NCBI GenBank assembly: GCA_964371945.1
Contig: CAYJPA010000014.1
Location: 15,764 to 79,763, forward strand
Direction: 5' to 3'
Source: CAYJPA01 sp964371945
GTDB taxonomy: Bacteria > Chloroflexota > Chloroflexia > Thermomicrobiales > UBA6265
DNA length: 64,000 bases
The translations under genes were made by a program, and so were the position numbers. This document shows positions 45,275-53,951 of the stretch, piece after piece. The notes beneath the pieces were generated by a model that ran no database searches, was not told where the DNA came from, and saw only the letters and a list, made by a program, of their open reading frames with translations. The first letter of the stretch is position 1, and every line of letters starts with the position of its first letter.

Positions 45275-46507
45275 ATGATCGACTCAATCGCGTCAACTGA
45301 CTCCCTTCCCTCCTCTGCCGATGCCGTCGTGATCGGCGGCGGTGTCAACGGTCTTTCGACCGCATTTCAGCTCACCAAGCGTGGCGTCAAGAATGTCGTG
45401 GTGCTGGAGAAGGGTCATTTGGGATCAGGCGCGTCCGGCAAGTCGGGAGCGCTCGTGCGTGCGCACTACTCCAATGTCCCCGAAGCACAATTGACGCATG
45501 AAAGTCTCAAGATCTTCAAGAACTGGGGCGACCTCGTGGGTTACGGCGATCCAGGATACATCGAGACCGGATTCGTCCGGGTCGTCGCTCCCGAAGATGA
45601 AGCGGCGCTCTGGGCAAATGTGGCCGCGATGCGAGAGGAGCTCGGCATCGACACGTGGGTCGTCACGCCAAAGGAGCTCGCCGAGATCGAGCCACTGATG
45701 CGGACCGACGATCTCACCGTCGCCGCCTTCGAGCCTGCAGCCGGCTACTGCGATCCCAACTCGACGATCTACGGATTCGCGCGGGGCGCGCAGGCGAATG
45801 GCGCCAAAATCGGAACATTCTCCACCGCGACACGGGTCATCGTAGAGAACGGACGCGTGACGGGTGTGGCAACCGATAAGGGCACGATCGCGACCGAAAA
45901 CGTGTTGATTGCCGCGGGAGCAACCGCCGACAGGCTGTTGACACCGCTCGGGATCGATCTCGGGTTGATCCCATGGCGTTCGCAAGTTGTCGTCTTTCGG
46001 TGGCCGCCGGAGATCGACCACGCTCGAAAACACCGTGTCGTGATCGACTCGACCCAGCACTCATGGTTCCGGGTCGAAGGCAATGCCGGCACGTTGATCG
46101 GCGCCGAGTATGGCGACCGGAAGGCGGATCCAGACAATTTCAACGAATCGGTCGATCAGGGTTATGTCGATCATGCACGCAGCGCCCTGGCCAATCGGTT
46201 TCCGGCGTTCCAGCATTCGACGATGCGGGGCGCGTTTTCGGGTGTTTACATGCAGAGTCCGGATTCCCATCCGATCATCGATCAAATCTCCGATATTCCC
46301 GGCCTGTACGTGATGGCGGGAGATGCCGGCACATCGTTCAAAACGTCCCCCGCGATCGGGGTCTGTCTCGCCGAATGGATTACCGACGGCATTCCGAGCC
46401 TGGTTGATCTCACTCCGTTTCGCGCGTCCCGGTTCGCGGAAGGCAAGCCGTGGGTTGACGAATTCTCGTACGACGCTCGGGGCGCGGAGCGAACGATTGC
46501 CAGGTAA
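45275..46507 (+). CDS. FAD-dependent oxidoreductase, sarcosine oxidase beta-like
   Basis: This 410-residue DAO-family enzyme has FAD motif AVVIGGGVNGLSTAFQLTKR (18-37), a GSGASGKSGALVRAHYSN loop over the flavin, and the C-terminal contact VMAGDAGTSFKTSPAIGVCL. The arrangement matches the beta subunit of heterotetrameric sarcosine oxidase and related N-methyl amino-acid oxidases. No alpha, gamma or delta subunit genes are adjacent, so it is probably a stand-alone amine oxidase. ATG 45275 has AGGAG eight bases before. Confidence 0.88.
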   Translation: MIDSIASTDSLPSSADAVVIGGGVNGLSTAFQLTKRGVKNVVVLEKGHLGSGASGKSGALVRAHYSNVPEAQLTHESLKIFKNWGDLVGYGDPGYIETGFVRVVAPEDEAALWANVAAMREELGIDTWVVTPKELAEIEPLMRTDDLTVAAFEPAAGYCDPNSTIYGFARGAQANGAKIGTFSTATRVIVENGRVTGVATDKGTIATENVLIAAGATADRLLTPLGIDLGLIPWRSQVVVFRWPPEIDHARKHRVVIDSTQHSWFRVEGNAGTLIGAEYGDRKADPDNFNESVDQGYVDHARSALANRFPAFQHSTMRGAFSGVYMQSPDSHPIIDQISDIPGLYVMAGDAGTSFKTSPAIGVCLAEWITDGIPSLVDLTPFRASRFAEGKPWVDEFSYDARGAERTIAR

Positions 46508-46515
46508 CGGAGATA

Positions 46516-47562
46516 TCAGTCCTCGCTGACATCTCCGCGACGGAGCGAGACGTAGCTTTCATATCGAGCGACTGAGATAGCGCCCTCTTCCAGCGCTTCT
46601 CGGATCGCGCAGCCCGGTTCGTGCAAATGCGTGCAATTCGGGTAGAAGCACGAACCGAAATACGGGCGGAGCTCGGGGAAGTACGAGTCCATCTCTTCGT
46701 TCAAGACTCCCTGGATCGACAGGGCGCGAATTCCGGGCGTGTCCGCGACGTAGGTGTCGCCCGGCAATCGGAAGATTTCGGCGGCGGTCGTGGTATGGCG
46801 ACCTTTGCCGGTCGATCTGGAAATCTCGCCAATGAGGCGTGTGCGATCGGGATCGAGCCTGTTCAGTAGGCTCGATTTTCCGGCGCCGGACGGACCGGCG
46901 ACGACCGTGATCTTCCCGTGCAGCCGCGCGGCTAGCTCCTCAATGCCCGTGCTCTCGCGAACCGAAAAATAAAGCACTGGATAGATCGGCTCGTAGTCGG
47001 CGAACAGACGGTGAGCAAATGACAGCGCCTCCCCTGGTTCTCCTTCATCCAGATCGACTTTGTTGATCCCGATGATGACCGGCAATCCACGTGACTCCGC
47101 CAGCACCAGAAATCGGTCAAGCATGCGCCGGTGAGGCTCCGGGTTGCGAACGGAGAAGAAGAGCAGCGCTTGATCGGGGTTCGCCAGAATGACCTGTTCG
47201 GTATCTTCCGTGCGGCGGGCGAGACGAGCGAGAACCGAAGAGCGAGGCTCAACTGTCTCGATTTGGCCCTCGCCTTCGCCGACATCCGTCACCCAGACTC
47301 GATCGCCAACGGCGACAAGATCCGTTCTCAGTCGCTCACGCCGGAGCGAGCCCCGAACCGTGCTCAGGAGAGCTCTCGGCTCATCGCGTAACTGAACGCT
47401 GAAGAATTTGCCAAACGCACGAACAACGATGCCGGGAAGTGCCGTGGGGGAGGCGTCCGGGGGATAGCTCCAGGGAATCACCTGGACTCCACGCGCCTGT
47501 CCCTTTGAATCAAGTTCGATACCGGATTTCGCTCGCCGCTCGAGCACCGACCGTCTAGTCAC
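46516..47562 (-). CDS. rsgA: Ribosome small-subunit GTPase RsgA
   Basis: This 348-residue circularly permuted GTPase acts in late 30S maturation. The order G4-G5-G1-G2-G3 is seen: INKVDLDEGE (G4), then P-loop GPSGAGKSSLLNRL (G1), and DTPGIRAL (G3). An OB fold precedes (RTDLVAVGDRVWVTDVGEGE) and the C-terminal zinc site is CFYPNCTHLHEPGC. An N-terminal extension of about 40 residues is longer than usual. GTG 47562 is the first start. It converges on the oxidase with an eight-base gap. Confidence 0.94.
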   Translation of the reverse strand: MTRRSVLERRAKSGIELDSKGQARGVQVIPWSYPPDASPTALPGIVVRAFGKFFSVQLRDEPRALLSTVRGSLRRERLRTDLVAVGDRVWVTDVGEGEGQIETVEPRSSVLARLARRTEDTEQVILANPDQALLFFSVRNPEPHRRMLDRFLVLAESRGLPVIIGINKVDLDEGEPGEALSFAHRLFADYEPIYPVLYFSVRESTGIEELAARLHGKITVVAGPSGAGKSSLLNRLDPDRTRLIGEISRSTGKGRHTTTAAEIFRLPGDTYVADTPGIRALSIQGVLNEEMDSYFPELRPYFGSCFYPNCTHLHEPGCAIREALEEGAISVARYESYVSLRRGDVSED

Positions 47563-47814
47563 GAATTCGCTCTAAAACCATCATCCTCGTTCCCCTAACG
47601 TTGCCAATTCTTACCCTGGAGTCTACACAGACTGTGCTCACGGGGCGACCCCGCTATTCCGCGCGAACAACGAGCGCTATTTGGGATTCGGAATAGTCAC
47701 TTCCTTTTTGTAACTGCTACTATTATCCAAACCCCGGAAGCGATGTTTTGTGTGCATCGTGTGAGGTCGATTGCGGTCCCTGCTGGGCCAGTGAAACGGT
47801 TGAGGAGCTGCAAC

Positions 47815-49800
47815 ATGGACACCGCGTTGTTAATCGCTCGCTTGATCCTCGCCGCGGTGTTTGCCGTGGCAGGTGTTGCGAAACTTCTCGACCGCGAAGG
47901 TTCCCGAGAGGGACTCAAAGGCTTTGGCGTTCCCGCGAATATCGCGGGGCCCGGCGCGGTGGCGCTTCCGATCGTCGAGATCGCGGTTGCCGTTCTTCTG
48001 CTCCCGGTCGATACCGCCTGGTACGGAGCACTGGGTGCGCTTGTGCTGTTGCTCGCTTTCGTTGGCGGCATTGGCTACAACATGTCGGTGGGCCGCACAC
48101 CCGATTGCCATTGTTTTGGCTCTCTCCATTCCGAACCGGCCGGCTGGTCAACACTGATTCGTAATGGCGTTCTCGCCGCGATCGCCGTCTTTGTGGTCGC
48201 CGGCGGACCGAACGACCCAGGTCACAGCTTGATCGGTTGGATCGGCGATCTGTCCACGGGCGAGATTATCCTATCGATCTTCTCCGTGATTGCGCTGATC
48301 GCAATTGCGGGCGAGGGTTGGCTGCTCGTGCATCTCCTCGGCCAGAATGGCCGCGTACTGCTCCGTCTGGATGCAATGGAGGCCATGATCGCCGCGGGCG
48401 GAGCCGCGCTTCCTCAGGCGAATGGCGTGCGGGCCGCCCCGCAGGCGCCTCCCGCGGGTCTTCCCGAGGGCGCTCCGGCGCCGGCATTCAGGCTCGAAGG
48501 CATTCACGGCGAGACCATGACGCTCGAGGCGCTGCGCGCCGCCGGCAAACCAGTGATGCTGGTTTTCTCGGATCCATCATGCGGCCCGTGCAACGCGCTC
48601 CTTCCCGATTTGACGAGATGGGAGAAAGAGCACTCGAGCCAGTTGACCTTTGCTGTTATCAGTCGCGGGGATGCCGCAAAGACTCGCGCCAAATTCTCCG
48701 ACCTGGGGCTGTCGCACGTGCTCATCCAAAAGGATCGGGAAATTTCCGATACGTATAAAGCACATGGCACACCGACCGCTGTGATCGTGAAAGCAGATGG
48801 GACGATCGGGAGCCCGGTCGCTGGCGGAGCCGAGTCGATTCGCACGCTTTTTGCAAAGACCACCGGGACGCTGCCGCTCAACGCGATTCCTGCCAGACCG
48901 GCTTCAAACGGCGGCGCTAACGGGACCGCGCCCTTACCGACGGCTCCAAAACCGAGCAAAGTCGGAAATGCCGCTCCTTCCATTTCTTTGCCTGACCTTG
49001 ACGGCAAAACCGTGAGCCTGGCCGATTTCAAGGGCAAGAACACCGTCGTTCTCTTTTGGAATCCGGGATGCGGATTTTGCCGGCGAATGGTCGACGACAT
49101 CAAGAAGTGGGAATCCGACAAACCAGAATCCGCCCCGGTGCTACTCGCGGTCTCCACCGGAACGCCTGAAGCGAACAAGGAGCTCGGACTCGGATCAACG
49201 GTCATCCTCGACGAGGGATTCAGTATCGGGCGCGAGTTTGGAGCCAGCGGCACACCATCCGCGATACTCGTCGACGGGAACGGCAAGATTGCGTCCGAGT
49301 TGACGGTCGGGGCGCCAGGTGTGCTGGCGTTGCTCAGCGGCGAGGACCCCGCGAAAGCCGGCAATGGCGCGGCGCCGGACGCCAAGACGATCAAAAAAGG
49401 TGATCACGCGCCGGAAGTCAAATTGAATGACGTCGAAGGCAAGCCATTCGATCTCGTCGATATGAAGGGATCGAAGACGCTCCTCGTTTTCTGGAATCCG
49501 GGATGCGGTTTCTGCAGCCGGATGGTTGACGACGTGAAGGCATTCGAAGCGAAACCGCCGAAGAACGCGCCGAAGCTTGTGTTGGTCTCAACGGGCACAC
49601 CCGAAGCCAATACGGCGCTCGGCCTCAGCTCAATTACATTGTTGGATCAAGGATTCGATACCGGCCGTGCGTTTGGCGCATCCGGAACCCCGTCGGCCGT
49701 GCTAATCGATGCTCGCGGGAAGGTCGCCTCGGAAGTGGCCGTTGGAGCCCCAGCCGTCCTGGCGCTGGCCGGTGTAACCCCCGAAAAGGTCAACGTCTAG
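47815..49800 (+). CDS. MauE membrane domain fused to three thioredoxin domains
   Basis: This 661-residue protein starts at ATG 47815 (GAGGAG eight bases before; the open frame reaches 47743). Residues 1-180 are a MauE/DoxX-like four- to five-helix membrane domain with the CHC pair in PDCHCFGSLHS (near 98-100). Residues about 215-375 form an AhpC/TlpA-type thioredoxin domain with CGPC (256-259). A second domain with FWNPGCGFCRRMVDDIKKWE has CGFC at 419-422, and a third with FWNPGCGFCSRMVDDVKAFE has CGFC at 564-567. Domains 2 and 3 are so alike that a recent tandem duplication is likely. MauE proteins pass reducing power for disulfide formation, so this is a membrane redox relay with three terminal modules. 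Confidence 0.9.
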   Translation: MDTALLIARLILAAVFAVAGVAKLLDREGSREGLKGFGVPANIAGPGAVALPIVEIAVAVLLLPVDTAWYGALGALVLLLAFVGGIGYNMSVGRTPDCHCFGSLHSEPAGWSTLIRNGVLAAIAVFVVAGGPNDPGHSLIGWIGDLSTGEIILSIFSVIALIAIAGEGWLLVHLLGQNGRVLLRLDAMEAMIAAGGAALPQANGVRAAPQAPPAGLPEGAPAPAFRLEGIHGETMTLEALRAAGKPVMLVFSDPSCGPCNALLPDLTRWEKEHSSQLTFAVISRGDAAKTRAKFSDLGLSHVLIQKDREISDTYKAHGTPTAVIVKADGTIGSPVAGGAESIRTLFAKTTGTLPLNAIPARPASNGGANGTAPLPTAPKPSKVGNAAPSISLPDLDGKTVSLADFKGKNTVVLFWNPGCGFCRRMVDDIKKWESDKPESAPVLLAVSTGTPEANKELGLGSTVILDEGFSIGREFGASGTPSAILVDGNGKIASELTVGAPGVLALLSGEDPAKAGNGAAPDAKTIKKGDHAPEVKLNDVEGKPFDLVDMKGSKTLLVFWNPGCGFCSRMVDDVKAFEAKPPKNAPKLVLVSTGTPEANTALGLSSITLLDQGFDTGRAFGASGTPSAVLIDARGKVASEVAVGAPAVLALAGVTPEKVNV

Positions 49801-49820
49801 CCGAATCGATCACTTGCCAG

Positions 49821-49848
49821 AAAGGGCGGCCGATTGGCCGCCCTTTTT
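49821..49848 (+). terminator. Rho-independent terminator after the thioredoxin gene
   Basis: AAAGGGCGGCC (49821-49831) pairs with GGCCGCCCTTT (49836-49846) around GATT and runs into further T residues. It is 20 bases past the stop codon, with classic form. Confidence 0.9.
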
Positions 49849-49892
49849 GCGCCCTAACGCTAGATTCGGATAGGGTACGGTTTACCACACGT

Positions 49893-49915
49893 AGGGGCGG
49901 CTCGTGAGCCGCCCT
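49893..49915. repeat. GTAGGGGCGGC palindromic element
   Basis: GGGCGGCTC (49895-49903) and GAGCCGCCC (49906-49914) form a tight hairpin directly after CACACGTAG. This resembles the short GTAGGGGCG-type palindromes that are dispersed in many Chloroflexota and cyanobacterial genomes. It lies 22 bases beyond the stop of the leftward coiled-coil gene and could end that transcript. No second copy is in the window, so repetition is inferred. Confidence 0.5.
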
Positions 49916-49936
49916 CGGCACGGCGCTTCGAACGTT

Positions 49937-50281
49937 TTATGAGGCAGCTTCAGGCCTTGGCGATGCGTCGCTCGCGAGCAATGCTTCCGGGGCCCCGGTG
50001 CTGAGAACGGCGATCGAAGTTGATCCGTCAGGGCCCGCGGCTCTCGCCTGTTGAGCCTGAGTCAATCTGGCGGTTGCGGTCGCGACATTCTGAGTCTTGC
50101 GTTGATAGCGGCTACGGGCCTTGTCGAACGCCTTCTGTGCCTTTTCCAATCGATTCTGGGCCTTCAGTACGGTGCGTTCAGCATCCCGTTCTGACTGCAG
50201 CAGCTTCTTTTCGGCCTTGGCTGAAGCACGAAGGAGCTCCTTCGCGGTCGCTGCTTCCAACTGCATTTTCCCTTCAGCCAT
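49937..50281 (-). CDS. Coiled-coil hypothetical protein
   Basis: This 114-residue protein starts at ATG 50281 (GGAG five bases before). Residues 10-75 are a continuous Ala/Lys/Glu/Gln helix with heptads (AKAEKKLLQSERDAERTVLK; AQNRLEKAQKAFDKARSRYQ), followed by a disordered Gly/Ser/Ala/Pro tail. No membrane segment. Probably a soluble coiled coil; the function is unknown. Confidence 0.6.
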   Translation of the reverse strand: MAEGKMQLEAATAKELLRASAKAEKKLLQSERDAERTVLKAQNRLEKAQKAFDKARSRYQRKTQNVATATARLTQAQQARAAGPDGSTSIAVLSTGAPEALLASDASPRPEAAS

Positions 50282-50448
50282 TTCGTCTCCATGCATTCGC
50301 TACTGAGGTCCGGCGGAACGCTCATTAACACTTCGTTACAGATCGAAGCCGCCCTATGATACATTAGGCAGGACGCGCCAATCGAGTATGGCACATACAT
50401 TCGAACCGCTGTCTTGTCGCTCGAAAGCGAACCTTCGGAGTGAAACTC

Positions 50449-51378
50449 GTGTCAATTGTTAAGAACGACGGCGATCCTGGCGATGAGATCATCGCGGCGT
50501 TCGATCTCGGCTCCAATTCGATTAAGATGACCGTCGCTTCACGTCGCCCCGGGGATGATGACAATATCGATGAATTCCTCTGGCGCTCGGAGACCGTCCG
50601 TCTCGGACAAGGCATCGACAAAACAGGCGAGCTGGCGCACGATCGCGTCGACGCGGCGATGGATGCGCTGACTCGGTTCTCGGCGGATGCTCGCGACGCC
50701 GGCGCAACGAGATTGATCGGAGTCGCGACGGAGGCGACCCGAATTGCTCGCAACGGCGAAGCGTTTCTCGGCCGTGTCGCGAACGAAACCGGGATCGAGA
50801 TTCAATCAATTAGCGGCGATCGCGAAGCAACGCTTACGTTTCTTGGGTTGAAGGGCGAAGTGGATCTTTCAGGTGATGTAGTCGTCGCGGACATCGGCGG
50901 GGGCAGCACCGAAATCATTATCGCCAAGTCAGAGCACGTGCGGTGGTCCCAATCATTCGCGTTAGGCTCCGGGCGGTTAGGCGAGCGCCACCTGCATCAC
51001 GATCCTCCAACCATGGACGAAATCGCCGAGGCGGGAGCGGAGGCAAAAGCGGTCATTGCCGCCGCGCCGATCGCCCAGGCCGCGGGAGGTCGATTGATCG
51101 TCGTCGGTGGCACAGGCGAGTACCTCGATCGACTCATTCCAGCGGGCAAGCCACGTGAAACGGGGACCTTGGACGTCATCCTGAAGCAATTGACGGAGAT
51201 CTCATCGTCTGACCTCGCTGCGCACCTTATGATCCCAATTGCCCGGGCGCGGGTTCTTCCCGCGGGGATCGCGATCGCGCGTGCTGTCGCAGAGACCATG
51301 GGACCTGAAACCTTCGAGGCCGCGAAGAGCGGGATTCGCCGCGGTCTCTTGCTGGCCGCATTTGCGGGAGAGATTTAG
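50449..51378 (+). CDS. Ppx/GppA family phosphatase
   Basis: This protein has about 309 residues from GTG 50449 (GGAG eight bases before); GTG 50440 is in frame but overlaps that ribosome site. It has the ASKHA phosphate loops AAFDLGSNSIKMTVASRRPG and VVADIGGGSTEIIIAKSEHV, plus RLIVVGGTGEYLDRL. Such enzymes hydrolyse exopolyphosphate or pppGpp. At about 310 residues it is the short bacterial Ppx form, lacking the HD-like C-terminal half of E. coli Ppx. It is immediately followed by a CHAD protein, a known polyphosphate-binding partner. Confidence 0.92.
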   Translation: MSIVKNDGDPGDEIIAAFDLGSNSIKMTVASRRPGDDDNIDEFLWRSETVRLGQGIDKTGELAHDRVDAAMDALTRFSADARDAGATRLIGVATEATRIARNGEAFLGRVANETGIEIQSISGDREATLTFLGLKGEVDLSGDVVVADIGGGSTEIIIAKSEHVRWSQSFALGSGRLGERHLHHDPPTMDEIAEAGAEAKAVIAAAPIAQAAGGRLIVVGGTGEYLDRLIPAGKPRETGTLDVILKQLTEISSSDLAAHLMIPIARARVLPAGIAIARAVAETMGPETFEAAKSGIRRGLLLAAFAGEI

Positions 51379-51379
51379 C

Positions 51380-51886
51380 GTGGCGAAGACAAACGAATCG
51401 GGTCTCGATCCCGAGGCATCTTTTCGTGACGGCATGCGAGCATTGATCGGAACTCGGTTCGGTGCCGTCTGGCAGGCAGTGCCGGTTGCGATCGAAGGTG
51501 TCGATCCCGAGGGTGTGCACGATGTCCGGGTGGCGTCGCGGCGATTGCGCGCGGCGATGGATGTCGCGGCCGGATGCTTTCCCAATTCCTGGTACAAACC
51601 GCTCCATGCCGTCGCCAAAGAGATCACGACGGAGCTCGGCGAGGTTCGCGATCGTGACGTTCTGATCGAGTATCTGACCGCCGAGAAAGAGGCCGTTTCG
51701 CCGAACGAACGAGCGGGACTCGATCGCCTGCTCGTGCGGATCGAACGCGAGCGCGATGTTGCCCGGGTTCACATGCTCGATTTCCTTTCGAAGCTCGAAG
51801 CGAACGATGTTGCCGGTGAATCCGAGCGGCGGTTTGGTTCATCCGCGTCCGCGCCCTGGTCGCAACCAGAGAAGGGCACATCGTGA
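51380..51886 (+). CDS. CHAD domain protein, N-terminal half
   Basis: This is a 168-residue frame from GTG 51380, one base after the phosphatase stop. It has the first half of a CHAD domain: EGVHDVRVASRRLRAAMDVA with the conserved His and Arg cluster that binds polyphosphate, and ITTELGEVRDRDVLIEYL. The end (GSSASAPWSQPEKGTS) leaves the helical pattern. The second half of the domain is encoded from 51883 in the next frame, overlapping by four bases. Confidence 0.75.
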   Translation: MAKTNESGLDPEASFRDGMRALIGTRFGAVWQAVPVAIEGVDPEGVHDVRVASRRLRAAMDVAAGCFPNSWYKPLHAVAKEITTELGEVRDRDVLIEYLTAEKEAVSPNERAGLDRLLVRIERERDVARVHMLDFLSKLEANDVAGESERRFGSSASAPWSQPEKGTS

Positions 51887-52479
51887 CCAGGGCATGGCCG
51901 GTTCCAGGCATCGATCCAGGCGATTCGCTCGCCGCCAATGCGCGCAGAATTTTGGCGGTGCGGGTTGCCGAGTTTTACTCGTATCAAACGGTGATTTCCG
52001 ATGAGCAAGCGGTCGAAGAGCTGCACGGCCTACGTATCTCGGCCAAACGGCTGCGGTACACGCTAGAGCTCTTCCGAGTCGTCTTCGGCGATCTGGGCGA
52101 ACAGCAGATCGAACGAGTCAAGCAGATCCAGGAGCTTTTGGGGCAGGTGCACGATCACGACGTTCGCATTGCCATTATCGAAGACGAATTGAATGTACTC
52201 GCCGCGGAACAAACGGCAACACTGGGCCGGACGCTTGCAACCTCGCCCACCTCCGCGCACGATGCCATCACGACCGCTGCCCTTCGTCCACCGCCCGACG
52301 ATCCACGTCGTGGGCTGCTCGCCCTCCTCGGCCGGCAGTACACATCGCGGCACAATGTCTATGTATCGTTTCTTGAGCACTGGATTAGCTACCAGGCGGA
52401 AGGAATGAGATCTGACCTGGTTCGGCTCTCGTCACGGCCAGTTGCGAGTTCGAACAACGTCGACGCTGACGGCGGATAG
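51883..52479 (+). CDS. CHAD domain protein, C-terminal half
   Basis: This is a 198-residue frame from GTG 51883, which overlaps the upstream stop as GTGA. It opens in the middle of the domain: AANARRILAVRVAEFYSYQT, then the second basic cluster VEELHGLRISAKRLRYTLEL and HDHDVRIAIIEDEL. Upstream of the GTG this frame stays open and reads IRVRALVATREGHI, which would extend naturally from the first half. A single frameshift near 51820-51845 therefore explains the split as well as two coupled genes do. Confidence 0.7.
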   Translation: MTRAWPVPGIDPGDSLAANARRILAVRVAEFYSYQTVISDEQAVEELHGLRISAKRLRYTLELFRVVFGDLGEQQIERVKQIQELLGQVHDHDVRIAIIEDELNVLAAEQTATLGRTLATSPTSAHDAITTAALRPPPDDPRRGLLALLGRQYTSRHNVYVSFLEHWISYQAEGMRSDLVRLSSRPVASSNNVDADGG

Positions 52480-52567
52480 CTTTTACCGTGCCGGCATTGA
52501 CGGTGCTGTTGTGTCGGTTTTGATGGCGCCTGGTACTGACATTCAGCAAGACATTTGAGGACGACGA

Positions 52568-53830
52568 ATGGACCTGAATACGGTTTCTCGAATCACCGCA
52601 TCCGTTGACGCACGGCGAGATGAACTGATCGCGTTCGCGCGGCGGCTGGTCCAAACACGGAGCGTCACCGGCTCGGAAGGCGCCGTCCAACAAGTCGTCG
52701 CCGGGCAAATGAGCCTTTTCGATCTTGAAGTCGATATGTGGGAGCCCGATCCCGACGAGATGGCGCCGTACGCGCTGCACATCGGTGAAATCGATAGTTT
52801 CGAAGGCCGCCCGAACGTCGTCGGCGTCCAAAGAGGATCCGGTGGCGGGCGTTCCGTGATCTTGAACGCGCATATCGATGTCGTTGACGCGGGAGAAGAA
52901 GCCCGCTGGTTCTATCCTCCGTTTGTCGGGGAGATCGCGGACGGCAGACTTTACGGTCGCGGATCGTGCGATATGAAGAGCGGCTTCGTTGCCAATCTTT
53001 TCGCCCTGCGGGCCGTTCGCGATGCCGGTGTTTCACTTTCTGGCAACGTAATCGTGGAGAGCGTCATTTCTGAAGAGGATGGAGGTGCCGGCACGCTGGC
53101 AGCCATCCTTCGCGGCTATCGCGCCGATGCGGCGATCATCACGGAGCCGACCAAACTGGCGCTTGTTCCGGCTCATTGCGGGTCGCTCGTCTTCCGCCTG
53201 CATGTGGAAGGGAAATCCGCTCACGGCGCGGTCAGGAATGAGGGCGTCAGCGCAATAGAGAAATTCTCATATCTGCACAAGGCATTGCTTGATCTCGAAG
53301 CGAGTCGGAACGCTTCGATCACACACCCGCTTTTTGCAGAAATCGAGAACAAGATCCCGATCAGCGTCGGCGTGGTTCATGCCGGAACCTGGGCATCGTC
53401 CGTCGCCGAATCGTTGATCGCGGAGGGACGCGCCGGGCTCGTTCCAGGTGAAACCATTGAAGGTTTCTGTGCCGAGCTCATCGCCGCGGTCGACTCGGCT
53501 GCCGGCGCCGATCCATGGCTGAATGAACACCGTCCGGTGGTGGAGTGGTTTGGCGGGCAATTCGAGCCGTCCGAGGTGTCGATCGACTCCCCGGTCGCGC
53601 AACTGGTCATCGACTCTCACCTCGCTGTTCACGGAACAGCGCCGGCCATTGAAGCTGCGACATACGGCGCCGACATGCGCCATTTCGTCAACTTCGCGGG
53701 AATTCCCTGCGTGATGTACGGCGCCGGCGATGTGCGGGTCGCGCATCACACTGATGAATTCGTGCCGCTGGACGAAGTCGTCGCGCTGACAAAAACGGTC
53801 GCCGTCGCGATTGCCCGCTGGTGCGGTTGA
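52568..53830 (+). CDS. M20 family metallopeptidase (ArgE/DapE type)
   Basis: This 420-residue di-zinc hydrolase has the first metal ligands in SVILNAHIDVVDAGEEARWF (HxD), bridging Asp in GRGSCDMKSGFVANL, the catalytic Glu pair in SVISEEDGGAGTLA, and a dimerisation (lid) domain inserted after VEGKSAHGAVRNEGVSAIEK. It resembles ArgE/DapE/ACY1 enzymes that remove N-acyl groups or cleave small amides. ATG 52568 has GAGGAC just upstream. Substrate unknown. Confidence 0.93.
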   Translation: MDLNTVSRITASVDARRDELIAFARRLVQTRSVTGSEGAVQQVVAGQMSLFDLEVDMWEPDPDEMAPYALHIGEIDSFEGRPNVVGVQRGSGGGRSVILNAHIDVVDAGEEARWFYPPFVGEIADGRLYGRGSCDMKSGFVANLFALRAVRDAGVSLSGNVIVESVISEEDGGAGTLAAILRGYRADAAIITEPTKLALVPAHCGSLVFRLHVEGKSAHGAVRNEGVSAIEKFSYLHKALLDLEASRNASITHPLFAEIENKIPISVGVVHAGTWASSVAESLIAEGRAGLVPGETIEGFCAELIAAVDSAAGADPWLNEHRPVVEWFGGQFEPSEVSIDSPVAQLVIDSHLAVHGTAPAIEAATYGADMRHFVNFAGIPCVMYGAGDVRVAHHTDEFVPLDEVVALTKTVAVAIARWCG

Positions 53831-53951
53831 CAAGCTCCTGTCTACATGAGTTGACCATGAGTAAACTTTGGCTAAAGCCCTCCTCGAAATAGGGATAACA
53901 GTCCAAGTCCGCGACCGGTCAACTCGTACTCAATTCGATAGGAGCCTCAGG

